A DNA stretch of 64,000 bases, taken from NCBI RefSeq assembly GCF_016735695.1, contig NZ_JAERQD010000002.1:186001-250000 (forward strand), given 5' to 3'. A program made the position numbers and the translations under genes. The notes beneath the pieces were generated by a model that was given only the letters and a program-made list of their open reading frames with translations, was not told where the DNA came from and made no database searches. Source of the stretch: Microvirga zambiensis WSM3693 (GTDB taxonomy: Bacteria; Pseudomonadota; Alphaproteobacteria; Rhizobiales; Beijerinckiaceae). Positions 8,074 through 18,841 of this stretch are shown here, piece by piece. The number at the start of each line of letters is the position of its first letter. Position 1 is the first letter of the stretch.

Positions 8074-8994
8074 ATGAGTACAGCGGCTTTCCCGCAATCG
8101 ACGGCCGACCATTCGCGAGGCAGGCCGCTTGTCGAAGCCTTCTTCGACAAGCGGACCTGCAGCGTTCAATATGTGGTCTCCGATCCCGCGTCGGGGATGT
8201 GCGCCATTATCGATCCCGTTCTCGACTACGACGAGAAGTCGGGATCCACCGCGACCGCATCGGCAGACGCCCTGTTGGCTTTCGTGCGCGACCGGGGGTT
8301 CACTGTCGAGTGGATCCTCGACACGCATCCGCATGCGGATCATCTGTCTGCGGCCGCCTATCTGAAGGAGCGAACAGGCGCGAGAACGGGCATCGGCGAA
8401 CGGATCGTCGATGTCCAGAAGCTCTGGAAGGAGATCTACAATCTCGATTCCCTGAAGGCGGACGGCTCGCAATGGGACCATCTGTTCGCCGACGGCGATA
8501 TCTTTCATATCGGCGAGATCGATGTGCGCGTGATCTTCTCTCCGGGCCATACCTTGGCCTCGATCACCTATGTCGTCGGGGATGCGGCGTTCATCCACGA
8601 TACGCTCTTCATGCCGGATTTCGGTACCGCCCGATGCGACTTCCCCGGCGGGGATGCGAGAGCCCTATGGCGCACGATCCAGCGCATTCTCGGCCTGCCG
8701 GACGAGACCCGCCTGTTCTCGGGCCATGACTATATGCCGGGAGGCCGTCCGCCGGCCTGGGAGAGCACGGTCGCCAGCCAGAAGGCCCAAAATGTCCATC
8801 TCGCGCAGGCCTGCAACGAGGACGAGTTTGCTGCGCTGCGTCAGGCGCGGGATGCGAAGCTGCCGATGCCGAAGCTGATCCTGCACGCCCTCCAGGTCAA
8901 CATCACCGGCGGACATTTGCCGGCGCCCGAGGCGAACGGCACGCGCTATCTCAAGATTCCTCTCGACGCACTGCCCTACGCCGTCTGGGATTAG
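8074..8994 (+). CDS. MBL-fold hydrolase, persulfide dioxygenase-like
   Basis: Metallo-beta-lactamase-fold enzyme of the ETHE1/Blh group, which typically oxidises glutathione persulfide to sulfite with an Fe(II) centre. 306 residues. The metal site motif THPHADH gives His85, His87, Asp89 and His90; the following metal ligands are the His of SPGHTLASI, the Asp of FMPDFGTARCDFPGGDA and the His of LFSGHDYMPGG. The start at 8074 is chosen for the AGGAG two bases upstream of GCA-ATG and because the sequence before it overlaps the peroxiredoxin end. A glyoxalase II or another thioester hydrolase remains possible, but FGTARCDFPGG is typical of persulfide dioxygenases. Confidence 0.85.
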   Translation: MSTAAFPQSTADHSRGRPLVEAFFDKRTCSVQYVVSDPASGMCAIIDPVLDYDEKSGSTATASADALLAFVRDRGFTVEWILDTHPHADHLSAAAYLKERTGARTGIGERIVDVQKLWKEIYNLDSLKADGSQWDHLFADGDIFHIGEIDVRVIFSPGHTLASITYVVGDAAFIHDTLFMPDFGTARCDFPGGDARALWRTIQRILGLPDETRLFSGHDYMPGGRPPAWESTVASQKAQNVHLAQACNEDEFAALRQARDAKLPMPKLILHALQVNITGGHLPAPEANGTRYLKIPLDALPYAVWD

Positions 8995-9062
8995 CCTCAT
9001 AGTCGGACATCTGTGGGATCGGAAGCCCCTGCCGGAACGTTGTCTCCGCAGGGAGCGATGCC

Positions 9063-9788
9063 ATGCTGCCGAAAAACGATCAGAACGTCGTCCAAAATCT
9101 CCGCCCGCCGATCACGGCGCCGGTCTTTCCCAGCACCTCGACCGAATTCATCAACGTCCTGGCGCACTACCATCGCGCCGAGATCGCTCGCATGGCAGGC
9201 TGGCGCGACCGGATCGACAGGACGACCAATTGGGCGATCACCGTGGTCGCTGCCATGCTGTCGGTTTCCCTGTCGACACCGACCGCGCATCATGGCGTGC
9301 TGATCTTCGCGATGGTGCTGGTCCTGCTGCTCCTCGTGATCGAGGCGCGCCGCTATCGCTTCTTCGACGTTTACCGCAATCGCGTGCGCCGCTTGGAACG
9401 CAACTATTACGCGCAGATCTTCGCGCCAGAGGACGGCACGACGAACGACTGGATCGTGAAGCTCGGCGAGGATCTCAGGCAGCCCCTGTTCCTCACATCG
9501 ACCAGCCAGGCTCTGTCGCGCCGCCTGAGGCGCAACTATTGCTGGATGTTTCTGATTCTTCTCTTCGCTTGGCTGGTCAAGACCACGTTCATCCGGATGC
9601 AGGAGAGTGCCGTCGATGCCCATCTCGTCACGTCGGTCGGGGAATGGATGCGAAACGCCGCCATTGGTCCACTGCCAGGATGGTTCGTGATTGCCGCCGT
9701 GGCAGTTTTCTATAGCTGGATCCTCTATGCCAGCCTGCGCAAGCCGGTCGGGGAGGGTGAGCTGGCCTTCGGCAATGTACATGTCTGA
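9063..9788 (+). CDS. DUF2270 integral membrane protein
   Basis: A 241-residue predicted inner-membrane protein of the DUF2270 family, whose function is unknown. Four membrane segments in two pairs: NWAITVVAAMLSVSLS and GVLIFAMVLVLLLLVI (about 57-100), then CWMFLILLFAWLVKTTF and WFVIAAVAVFYSWILYA near the C-terminus. Between them is the conserved, charged RRYRFFDVYRNRVRRLERNY block. It lies in a run of small stress-associated genes (peroxiredoxin, USP, SPW) on the same strand, which suggests a membrane role under general stress; that is inference. Confidence 0.85.
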   Translation: MLPKNDQNVVQNLRPPITAPVFPSTSTEFINVLAHYHRAEIARMAGWRDRIDRTTNWAITVVAAMLSVSLSTPTAHHGVLIFAMVLVLLLLVIEARRYRFFDVYRNRVRRLERNYYAQIFAPEDGTTNDWIVKLGEDLRQPLFLTSTSQALSRRLRRNYCWMFLILLFAWLVKTTFIRMQESAVDAHLVTSVGEWMRNAAIGPLPGWFVIAAVAVFYSWILYASLRKPVGEGELAFGNVHV

Positions 9789-9875
9789 CGATACCGAAGA
9801 ATAGACATGCTTGATCCAGGTTTCGGGAGTATAGTGTTTCCTGTAGAGGGCTAAACGGCTGCCGAGGTGGTTGCC

Positions 9876-10709
9876 ATGAAGGCCATTCTGGTTCCAGTCG
9901 AGCAACACGGTTTCATGCGCTCGGTCCTCGACGCGACGGTGCTGATCGCAGGTCGTTTCGGGAGCCACATCGAAGGTCTCGCACTCGGCCCTGACATCCC
10001 CGACATCATCGCCTTCGACGTTCCGGTCGGCTGGACTCTCTTGAGCGAGAAGGAGCAGCGTGAGCTCATCGAGCGCTCCCGCCAATTGTTCGAGGAGTTC
10101 ATGGCGTCCTGCGCCGTGCCGCGGGAGAGCAGGGGGCCAGACGATCCTTCCTGCAGCTGGGTCGGGCCTCAGCTCTTCGGCGACAGTTCCATCGGAAGTT
10201 ATGGCAGGGTCTTCGACCTGATCGTTCTCGGGCGGCCGGGGGCGCACGATGAGCCGCCGCGCCAGAGCGCCCTCGAGTCGGCTTTGTTCGAGGGCGGGCG
10301 CCCCGTCCTGATCGTGCCGCCCCGATCTCCGGCAGTCATCGGCGAAACGGTCATGATCGCCTGGAACGCGAGCACGGAGACGGCCCGGACGGTAGCGCTC
10401 GGGATGCCCATCCTGACCAGGGCCGAGCGCGTCATCGTGCTGACCCTGGACGGCTGGAACGTGGACGGGCCGAGCGGCGCCGAACTGGCCTCGCGCCTCT
10501 CCCGGAGCGGCATCCGGGCGGAGGCCGTGACACGCCGGCTGAACACGCGCAACCCGGGCGAGGCCATTCTGGAGGAGGCGGCGGGCTTTCGTGTGGATCT
10601 GCTGGTCAAGGGCGCCTATACCCAGAGCCGCCTGAGACAGATGATCTTCGGCGGAGCGACGAGCCATATCCTCGCCCATGCCGAGCTCCCGGTCCTGATG
10701 GCTCACTAA
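9876..10709 (+). CDS. universal stress protein, UspA family (two-domain length)
   Basis: A 277-residue universal stress protein. Length and layout fit a tandem USP protein in which the N-terminal half (MKAILVPVEQHG, then GRFGSHIEGLAL) is degenerate and the C-terminal half is better kept (VMIAWNASTETARTVALGMP, DLLVKGAYTQSRLRQMIFGG, SHILAHAELPVLMAH). The GxxxSRLRQMIFGG-S segment resembles the ATP-binding GxxG-(9)-GS motif. The start is the ATG at 9876 because AGGTGG at 9865-9870 is correctly spaced; a GTG at 9867 would lie within that site. It shares orientation with its DUF2270 and SPW neighbours. Confidence 0.88.
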   Translation: MKAILVPVEQHGFMRSVLDATVLIAGRFGSHIEGLALGPDIPDIIAFDVPVGWTLLSEKEQRELIERSRQLFEEFMASCAVPRESRGPDDPSCSWVGPQLFGDSSIGSYGRVFDLIVLGRPGAHDEPPRQSALESALFEGGRPVLIVPPRSPAVIGETVMIAWNASTETARTVALGMPILTRAERVIVLTLDGWNVDGPSGAELASRLSRSGIRAEAVTRRLNTRNPGEAILEEAAGFRVDLLVKGAYTQSRLRQMIFGGATSHILAHAELPVLMAH

Positions 10710-10750
10710 GCCCGGGGCCTGCTGAGACGGCGCGTCGAGAGGAGGCGTCG

Positions 10751-11134
10751 ATGAACATCGCCAACAACCGTTCCGACATGGCCATCAACTCGGCCAATAT
10801 GGTTCTCGGAATCATCTTGTTCATATCGCCGTGGCTGTTCGGCTTCAGCAGCGAGCCATGGGCCGTCCTGAACGCGCGGCTCGCCGGAGGCTTCGTAGTC
10901 CTGCTCGCGCTCCTCGCAACGGTCCGCGCTTACGATTGGGAGGAATGGCTCAACGTGATCGCGGGTCTTTGGATCATCGGAGCGCCCTGGCTCCTCTGGT
11001 TCGACGGCGTGCTCGCCGCGCGCTGGGTTCATGTCGCCGTCGGGTTCTGCATCGTCGGGATCGCCGCTTTCGAACTTTATCGGCTTTACCACGCGCCCGA
11101 TCGACCGGCGGCAGAAGGCCGCCGGACTCGTTAG
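10751..11134 (+). CDS. SPW-repeat membrane protein
   Basis: A 127-residue membrane protein with two copies of the SPW-type half unit: LFISPWLFGFS at about 22-32 and IIGAPWLLWFDGV at about 75-87, each starting a helix pair, four helices in all. The family has no assigned function. AGGAGG lies 6-7 bases before the ATG. It follows the USP gene by 41 bases and probably belongs to the same stress transcript. Confidence 0.9.
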   Translation: MNIANNRSDMAINSANMVLGIILFISPWLFGFSSEPWAVLNARLAGGFVVLLALLATVRAYDWEEWLNVIAGLWIIGAPWLLWFDGVLAARWVHVAVGFCIVGIAAFELYRLYHAPDRPAAEGRRTR

Positions 11135-11215
11135 CAGGATCTGCATCACAAAGGCTGGAAGCTTCAACGACAATGGGGCGCCAGGGGCGATCGTCGACTG
11201 CGATGGGAGGCATCG

Positions 11216-11506
11216 ATGTATGTCGTCATTCGGAAATTCGACCACATGCGGTCCGTCCCCGAGGCTGCGCGCCGGGCCGAAAGCGGGCTCGGCGAGATCC
11301 TGCGGAAGTCTCCAGGCTTTCAGGGCTATCACGTGTTCGACAGTGGCAACGGCACCGGCGGGTCGATCACCCTGTTCGACAGCAAGGAGGCCGCTCTCGC
11401 CGCCAACGAGAAGGCCATGACCTGGATCCGTGCCAGCCTAGCGGACCTGATCCAAGGAGAGCCGCAGATCACCGTCGGCGAGGTCCTGGCCAGCGTGAAG
11501 CCATAG
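11216..11506 (+). CDS. small ABM-like (dimeric alpha/beta barrel) protein
   Basis: A 96-residue protein with the pattern of the antibiotic-biosynthesis-monooxygenase ferredoxin-like fold: first strand MYVVIRKFD, helix SVPEAARRAESGLGEILRKS, strand GFQGYHVFDSG, strand GGSITLFDSKEAALAANEKA and helix WIRASLADLI. No catalytic residue can be named. GGGAGGC lies before the ATG. The last gene of the stress-type run and 129 bases before the bkd operon. Confidence 0.75.
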   Translation: MYVVIRKFDHMRSVPEAARRAESGLGEILRKSPGFQGYHVFDSGNGTGGSITLFDSKEAALAANEKAMTWIRASLADLIQGEPQITVGEVLASVKP

Positions 11507-11524
11507 CTATTCTCGCTCGTGTGA

Positions 11525-12868
<1,344 letters not shown>

Positions 12869-12871
12869 TCC

Positions 12872-13885
12872 ATGGCGCGCATGACGATGATCGAGGCCAT
12901 TCGCGATGCGATGGACGTGATGATGGCGCGCGACGAGAAGGTCGTGGTCTTCGGCGAGGATGTCGGCTATTTCGGCGGCGTCTTCCGCTGCACGGCGGGC
13001 CTGCAGCAGAAATACGGCAGGACGCGCTGCTTCGATGCGCCGATCAGCGAGGCCGGCATCGTCGGCACCGCCATCGGCATGGCAACCTATGGCCTGCGCC
13101 CCTGCATCGAGATCCAGTTCGCCGATTACATGTATCCGGCCTATGACCAGATCGTGTCCGAGGCGGCGCGCCTGCGCTACCGCTCGAACGGTGAATTCAC
13201 CTGCCCGATGGTGGTGCGCATGCCGACCGGCGGCGGTATCTTCGGCGGGCAGACGCACAGCCAGAGCCCGGAGGCGCTCTTCACCCATGTGTCGGGGCTG
13301 AAAACGGTGGTTCCCTCCAACCCTTATGACGCCAAGGGGCTTCTGATCGCGGCCATCGAGGATCCGGATCCGGTGATCTTTCTCGAGCCCAAGCGGCTCT
13401 ATAACGGCCCCTTCGACGGCCACCACGACCGACCTGTGACGCCTTGGTCGAAGAGCGATCTGAGCGAGGTGCCGGATGGCCATTTCAGTCTGCCGCTCGG
13501 CAAGGCCTCGATCGTGCGCGAGGGCGCGGGCGTGACCGTGCTGACTTATGGAACGATGGTCTATGTCGCGCAGGCCGCGGCCGCGGAAACCGGTATCGAC
13601 GCCGAGATCATCGACCTGCGCACCCTGTTGCCGCTCGACATGGAGACGATTGCCGCATCGGTCCGCAAGACCGGGCGCTGCGTCGTCGTTCATGAGGCGA
13701 CGCTCACCTCCGGATTTGGCGCGGAATTGTCGGCCCTCGTCCAGGAGTCCTGCTTCTTCCATCTGGAAGCGCCGGTCGTCCGCGTGACGGGTTGGGACAC
13801 GCCGTATCCGCACGCCCAGGAATGGGACTACTTCCCGGGGCCTGCGCGTGTCGGGCGGGCTCTGGTCGAGACGATGGAGGCCTGA
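12872..13885 (+). CDS. bkdA2: branched-chain 2-oxoacid dehydrogenase E1 beta subunit
   Basis: Partner of the E1 alpha subunit in the ThDP-dependent step. 337 residues: pyrimidine-binding domain at about 1-180 (VVVFGEDVGYFGGVFRCTAG, ISEAGIVGTAIGMATYGLRP, FADYMYPAYDQIVSEAARLRYRS) and the transketolase C-terminal domain from about 205 (VTVLTYGTMVYVAQAAA, IDLRTLLPLDMETI, CVVVHEATLTSGFGAEL). The conserved Glu of the ThDP site is the one in GEDVG or SEAGI. One base separates its stop codon from the E2 start. Confidence 0.96.
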   Translation: MARMTMIEAIRDAMDVMMARDEKVVVFGEDVGYFGGVFRCTAGLQQKYGRTRCFDAPISEAGIVGTAIGMATYGLRPCIEIQFADYMYPAYDQIVSEAARLRYRSNGEFTCPMVVRMPTGGGIFGGQTHSQSPEALFTHVSGLKTVVPSNPYDAKGLLIAAIEDPDPVIFLEPKRLYNGPFDGHHDRPVTPWSKSDLSEVPDGHFSLPLGKASIVREGAGVTVLTYGTMVYVAQAAAAETGIDAEIIDLRTLLPLDMETIAASVRKTGRCVVVHEATLTSGFGAELSALVQESCFFHLEAPVVRVTGWDTPYPHAQEWDYFPGPARVGRALVETMEA

Positions 13886-13886
13886 C

Positions 13887-15212
13887 ATGGGCGAGCACCT
13901 GATCAAGATGCCCGATGTCGGTGAAGGCATCGCCGAGGCCGAACTCGTCGAGTGGCACGTCAAGGTCGGCGATCTCGTTCGTGAAGATGCGGTCCTGGCC
14001 GCCGTCATGACCGACAAGGCCACCGTCGAGATTCCCTCTCCCGTCGATGGGGAAGTGCTCTGGCTCGGCGCGGAGATCGGCGACGTGGTGGCGATCGGTT
14101 CGCCCCTGATCCGCCTGAAGGTGGAGGGAGAGGATAGCGTCGCTCCCGCCGGCCAGGACGAGAAGGCGGCCGAGCCTCCCGCGAGGCCCAAGGACATCGA
14201 AGCTCAGGCCGATGGTGCCGTGAAATCATCGGAGGCCATCGTCGAACGGCAGGGCAAGAGCGCCCCGCCACCGCGCCCGCCCGAGCCGCCGCAGAGACCT
14301 CCGGTGCGCACGCATCTGCCGTCGGTTGCACGCGCGGAGGGCGAGAGGCCCATCGCTTCGCCCGCCGTACGGCTGAGGGCACGCGAGGCTGGAATCGATC
14401 TGCGCCAGGTTCCCGGCTCCGGCCCGGCGGGCCGGATCACCCATGAGGACCTGGACGTCTTCTTCACCCATGGGCGGCAGGTCGCCAAGGCGCCGGGCCT
14501 TGCTCAGAACAATTCGGTCGAGCACGTCAAGGTCATTGGGCTGCGCCGCAAGATTGCGGAGAAGATGGCGCTTGCGAAGTCGCGCATCCCTCACATCACC
14601 TATGTCGAGGAGATCGATGTGACGGCGCTCGAGGAGCTGCGCGCCGCGCTCAATGCGAACAAGCGTTCCGAGCGTCCGAAGCTGACGCTGCTGCCGTTCC
14701 TGATGCGCGCGATGGTGAAGGCCATCGCCGAGCAGCCGCACCTGAATGCGATCTACGATGACGATGCCGGCATCGTGCATCAGCATGGCGGGGTGCATAT
14801 CGGCATTGCGACGCAGACGGGATCGGGCCTCATGGTACCGGTGGTGAAGCATGCGGAGGCACGTGATCTCTGGGAGTGCGCCGCGGAGCTCAACCGGCTT
14901 GCGGAAGCCGCCAAGGCCGGATTGGCAAGCCGTGAGGAATTGAGCGGCTCGACGATCACGATCACGTCGCTCGGCGCCATGGGCGGCATCGTGACGACGC
15001 CTGTGATCAACTATCCGGAGGTCGCCATCGTCGGCGTCAACAAGATGGTGGTCCGGCCGGTCTGGGATGGCTCGACCTTCGTTCCGCGCAAGATGATGAA
15101 CCTGTCATCCAGCTTCGATCATCGCATCATCGACGGCTGGGATGCGGCCGTCTTCATACAGCGCATCAAGACGCTCCTGGAGACACCTGCCATGATCTTC
15201 GTAGAGGCCTGA
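13887..15212 (+). CDS. bkdB: branched-chain 2-oxoacid dehydrogenase E2, dihydrolipoyl acyltransferase
   Basis: Core of the complex; transfers the branched acyl group from its lipoyl arm to CoA. 441 residues: lipoyl domain 1-80 with the lipoylated Lys44 in MTDKATVEI, a Pro/Glu-rich linker (about 85-155), an E3/E1-binding domain at about 160-200 (SPAVRLRAREAGIDLRQVPG, GPAGRITHEDL), and the catalytic domain with the active-site His near 412 in FDHRIIDGWD. The ATG at 13887 starts directly at the lipoyl domain. Confidence 0.96.
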   Translation: MGEHLIKMPDVGEGIAEAELVEWHVKVGDLVREDAVLAAVMTDKATVEIPSPVDGEVLWLGAEIGDVVAIGSPLIRLKVEGEDSVAPAGQDEKAAEPPARPKDIEAQADGAVKSSEAIVERQGKSAPPPRPPEPPQRPPVRTHLPSVARAEGERPIASPAVRLRAREAGIDLRQVPGSGPAGRITHEDLDVFFTHGRQVAKAPGLAQNNSVEHVKVIGLRRKIAEKMALAKSRIPHITYVEEIDVTALEELRAALNANKRSERPKLTLLPFLMRAMVKAIAEQPHLNAIYDDDAGIVHQHGGVHIGIATQTGSGLMVPVVKHAEARDLWECAAELNRLAEAAKAGLASREELSGSTITITSLGAMGGIVTTPVINYPEVAIVGVNKMVVRPVWDGSTFVPRKMMNLSSSFDHRIIDGWDAAVFIQRIKTLLETPAMIFVEA

Positions 15213-15215
15213 CCG

Positions 15216-16613
15216 ATGAAGGACATTTCCTGCAAGCTCCTCGTCATCGGCGCCGGCCCCGGAGGCTATGTCTGCGCCATTCGCGCGGGACAACTCGGCA
15301 TAGACACGGTGATCGTCGAGATGGCGAAGCCCGGCGGCACCTGCCTCAATATCGGCTGCATTCCTTCCAAGGCGCTCATTCACGCGGCGGAGGAATTCGA
15401 CAAGATCGCGCACCTCGCGTCCGGTCGAAATGCGCTCGGTATCACGACAACGAAGCCTGCGATCGATCTGTCTCAGACCATCGCCTGGAAGGACGGCATC
15501 GTCGGCCGTCTCACCGGCGGCGTCTCGGGTCTGCTCAAGCGGGCGAAGGTGAAGGTGGTGCAAGGCCGGGCGCGTTTCCGCGACGGGAAGACGGTGGAGG
15601 TTGAGACGGAGACGGGCCGCCAGATCATCCGGGCGGAGAATGTGGTGATCGCGACCGGATCGGTGCCGGTCGCACTGCCTTTCCTGCCCTTCGGAGGCAC
15701 GGTCATCTCCTCGACCGAGGCGCTGTCGCTGAGCGCCGTTCCTGACCGCCTTGTCGTCGTCGGCGGTGGCTATATCGGCCTCGAACTCGGGACCGCGTTC
15801 GCCAAGATGGGCGCAAAGGTCAGCATCGTCGAAGCGCAGGACCGTATCCTGCCGCAATACGATGCCGAACTGACCCGCCCCGTTTCGAAAAGGCTGAAGG
15901 CCCTTGGTATCGAAGTGATGACCGGTGCCAAGGCACGCGGTTTGGCGAAGTCGGGCGGAGCCTTGCTGGTCGAGGCGGAGGACGGCACGGAGATATCGCT
16001 CCCGGCCGACAAGATCCTCGTCACCGTCGGTCGCAGGCCGGTTACCCAGGGTTGGGGATTGGAAGAACTGGTCCTCGATATGGAAGGAGCTTTCATTCGG
16101 ATCGATGAGAGATGCCAGACCTCCATGCGCGGGATCTACGCCATCGGCGATGTGACCGGTGAGCCGATGCTGGCCCATCGCGCCATGGCCCAGGGCGAGA
16201 TGGTTGCGGAGATCGTTGCCGGGCATAAACGGGCGTGGGACAAGCGCGCCATCCCGGCCGTCTGCTTCACCGACCCGGAGATCGTCTCGGTCGGGCTGGC
16301 CCCGGACGAGGCGAAGAAGACCGGCGGCGAGACCAAGCTGGGCCTCTTTCCGTTCCTTGCGAACGGCCGGGCGATGACCAAGCAGGGCGAGGACGGCTTC
16401 GTGCGCGTCGTTGCCCGCGCCGATAATCACCTGGTGCTCGGCATCCAGGCCGTGGGGCAGGGAGTCTCTGAGTTGGCGGCGGCCTTCGGGCTGGCGATCG
16501 AGATGGGCGCGCGGCTCGAAGACATTGCCGGGACCATCCATGCCCATCCGACGGAAGGCGAGGCCTTCCAGGAAGCTGCCCTCAAGGCCTTGGGCCAAGA
16601 GCTCCATATCTGA
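15216..16613 (+). CDS. lpdA: dihydrolipoyl dehydrogenase (E3)
   Basis: FAD flavoenzyme that re-oxidises dihydrolipoamide with NAD+. 465 residues: FAD motif [15 protein letters not shown] at the N-terminus, redox-active Cys43/Cys48 in [14 protein letters not shown], the second nucleotide-binding motif [10 protein letters not shown] for NAD, the FAD-ribityl motif IYAIGDV and the C-terminal His-Glu pair in [10 protein letters not shown]. Its place in the bkd operon, three bases after E2, makes it the complex-specific enzyme (LpdV type). The stop faces the convergent protease gene 18 bases away; a bulged hairpin (CTGAC/GTCAG with GCCG/CGGC) spans the junction. Confidence 0.96.
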   Translation: MKDISCKLLVIGAGPGGYVCAIRAGQLGIDTVIVEMAKPGGTCLNIGCIPSKALIHAAEEFDKIAHLASGRNALGITTTKPAIDLSQTIAWKDGIVGRLTGGVSGLLKRAKVKVVQGRARFRDGKTVEVETETGRQIIRAENVVIATGSVPVALPFLPFGGTVISSTEALSLSAVPDRLVVVGGGYIGLELGTAFAKMGAKVSIVEAQDRILPQYDAELTRPVSKRLKALGIEVMTGAKARGLAKSGGALLVEAEDGTEISLPADKILVTVGRRPVTQGWGLEELVLDMEGAFIRIDERCQTSMRGIYAIGDVTGEPMLAHRAMAQGEMVAEIVAGHKRAWDKRAIPAVCFTDPEIVSVGLAPDEAKKTGGETKLGLFPFLANGRAMTKQGEDGFVRVVARADNHLVLGIQAVGQGVSELAAAFGLAIEMGARLEDIAGTIHAHPTEGEAFQEAALKALGQELHI

Positions 16614-16631
16614 CTGCCGAAGAACGCGGCG

Positions 16632-18548
16632 TCAGGGGACCTCGATGCCCGGTGCTGCCGTCGACTGCGCCACCGGAGTCTCGTCTTGGCTGGGCCGGCA
16701 CAGGTCCGCTGCCTGAAGCAGGCCGTATCCAAACGTTTTGTCGCGTCCCGGCTTGCCCAGATCCAGCGTTCTGCCTTCAAGCGTTCTCCGCACGCTCGCA
16801 GCATCCGGTGAGGTATCGGAGACGCTCAGGATGGCCGCGGCAGCGGAGATGAAGGGCACCGCATAGGACGTGCCGCTTTTCGCCGTGCCGCCTCCGCCCG
16901 GGACGGCAACCCACAGATCCACGCCCGGTGCCGCAAGGTCAATGTATTCGCCCTGCGTTGCCCGGCTGTAGATGGCGAGTTTGCGGTCGACAGCGGTTAC
17001 GGCGATGACGCCGGGATAGGCCGCGGGATAGGAAGGCGCTGCACCCGGGCCGTTATTGCCTGCGGCAGCCACGATGATCATGCCCTTCTCCTGGGCCGAT
17101 GCGATGGCGCGTTTCAGCACCTCGTTCGGAGGACCCGACAGGCTCAGGTTGACGATCCGCACATTGCGTTCGCTCAAGGCTTCCAGCGCCGCGACGAGGG
17201 TCGCGACATCGGTGCGGTCGGCGGTTCCGCCATCGCGATAGAATGCATCCACTGCGATGAGATCGGCCTGGGGGAGAAGGCCGGGAGCGCTGCTGCCGCT
17301 TCGCCCGACGAGCAGCGCTGCGACCGCGGTGCCGTGATCGCGCTGCGATGGGGCGCCACGCGACTGCGGCATCGGCAGCACATCGATCGACTGGCCTTGC
17401 AGCGCTTCGTGATTTTGGTCGATGCCCGTGTCGATGAGGCCGATGGTGGGAACGGGGCCGCATTGCTGAGGCGGCATGTTCCAGCCGACGAGGGACACCG
17501 CCTCGCAGCCGGGTCCTGTGCAGGTTGAGCCTTCATCGGTGTAATAGAAATGATCGAAATCGGCTGTCGCTCCCGCATCGGTCACAAGAACCCTGCGCCG
17601 CGCTTCATTCAGCGACATGCCGCGCGGGGGAACCAGCCGGGTCACGCTGGCGAGCGTTCCTCGCGTCTGCAGGTCCGCGTGGAAGCCCTGAGCCTTCAGA
17701 CGATTCAATCCCAGCGGCGAAAGTTCCGCCGCGATGATCGAGCGCTCCGCCCGTGCAGGCTTCGGCAAAGCCGAGCCGGCAGGCGTGTAGGCGGCAGCCG
17801 GCCCCGACGATGCGGCGCCCGCGCCACCTGCCATCATGCCCGATCGATCGACGGCTCTGCCCGCTTTCGTTCGATTCTCCTGCATCTCCCGGCGCGCGGG
17901 TGCCTGTTGAGAACCGACCTTGGCAGAGGCGGATCTGGTCCGTGCGGTTTTGGCTTTTTCGGTCTTGCGCGTGCTCGTCCGCTTGTACGTCACGGGATCA
18001 GGGGGAGGCGTGCGCAGGCTTGCGGCGATGGCGCCGAAGAGCGCCGACAATCCGGTTACAGGTGATTGCGACGAGCGGAGACCGCCTTGTGAATTGGAGG
18101 CTTTCCGACCGGACGATTGTCCGCCGTTGGACGAGCTGTTCTGTCCCGAAGATTGGCCCTTTCCGTTCGATTGCCCGGCATTCGAGCTGTTGCCCTGGTT
18201 GCCATTCCCATTACCCTTGCCACTTCCGTTGTCGGCGCCGTTCCCACCCGCGCTGCCTTTGGCCCCGTTCCCGTTGCCGTTGCCATTATTTCCGTTCCCG
18301 TTACCTTTCGAGCCTCCGTTCCCATTTCCGTTGCCGTTATTATCGGAATTCCCGTTTCCGTTGCCATTCCCCTTGCCGCCGTTTCCGTTGCCTTCATTCC
18401 CGTTGCCGTTATTGCCCTCTTTGGCCGTGGCGGCGGATCCCGCGACTGCAATGCTCAAGCTTTGGCCGAGATCGATTTGAAGCCTGACGGGACAGGCTAA
18501 CGCGAGGCAGGAAACCGCAATCAGGAGGGGCCGTCGTCTCGCCATCAT
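16632..18548 (-). CDS. S8 (subtilisin-like) serine protease with long Asn/Gly-rich tract
   Basis: A 638-residue exported protease. After a signal-like N-terminus (MMARRRPLLIAVSCLALACP) comes an extreme Asn/Gly/Ser/Lys tract at roughly 45-155, a basic/Ala linker to ~260, a pro-domain-like region (PLGLNRLKAQGFHADLQT...LVPPRGMSLNEARRR) and the peptidase domain with the triad Asp373 (GLIDTGID), His405 (DHGTAVAAL) and Ser561 (SGTSYAVPF), plus the oxyanion Asn in AAAGNNGPG. The Ser motif is GTSYAVP instead of the common GTSMAAP. The start at 18548 is chosen because the first signal residues follow it and GAAGGA lies upstream. It lies next to an ECF sigma/anti-sigma module but faces away from it. 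Confidence 0.9.
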   Translation of the reverse strand: MMARRRPLLIAVSCLALACPVRLQIDLGQSLSIAVAGSAATAKEGNNGNGNEGNGNGGKGNGNGNGNSDNNGNGNGNGGSKGNGNGNNGNGNGNGAKGSAGGNGADNGSGKGNGNGNQGNSSNAGQSNGKGQSSGQNSSSNGGQSSGRKASNSQGGLRSSQSPVTGLSALFGAIAASLRTPPPDPVTYKRTSTRKTEKAKTARTRSASAKVGSQQAPARREMQENRTKAGRAVDRSGMMAGGAGAASSGPAAAYTPAGSALPKPARAERSIIAAELSPLGLNRLKAQGFHADLQTRGTLASVTRLVPPRGMSLNEARRRVLVTDAGATADFDHFYYTDEGSTCTGPGCEAVSLVGWNMPPQQCGPVPTIGLIDTGIDQNHEALQGQSIDVLPMPQSRGAPSQRDHGTAVAALLVGRSGSSAPGLLPQADLIAVDAFYRDGGTADRTDVATLVAALEALSERNVRIVNLSLSGPPNEVLKRAIASAQEKGMIIVAAAGNNGPGAAPSYPAAYPGVIAVTAVDRKLAIYSRATQGEYIDLAAPGVDLWVAVPGGGGTAKSGTSYAVPFISAAAAILSVSDTSPDAASVRRTLEGRTLDLGKPGRDKTFGYGLLQAADLCRPSQDETPVAQSTAAPGIEVP

Positions 18549-18841
18549 CGATGATGCTCGTCCTTCGCCGGTCGCTCTCCAACACGCAACGGGTTCAGCA
18601 GTGGGGATCCGGAAAATGCCTTCAGTTCTAGACAATCGTTGAGCGGCGGGTTTGTTCGATAAACGCGCGGAAAGCCAGAGGGTATGTCAGCGTCCATATT
18701 AACGGGATCGTCGGGCGGTGCGCTATATTGCCAAGCAGTGTTTTGTGAATGGAAGGTGAATGTTGGAGAAAATAAATATTCATCTTCCATTCATGTTGAA
18801 AATAACCTGCCACGTTACGTGTAAATGTCGCCTCTTGCTAT

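Noticed and set aside
8997-10706. A 569-codon minus-strand frame over DUF2270 and USP
   Set aside because: Antisense shadow with no motif; the plus-strand genes are recognised families.
18190-18440. Short tandem GC-rich repeats
   Set aside because: They encode the Asn/Gly tract of the protease; no sign of a separate DNA element.
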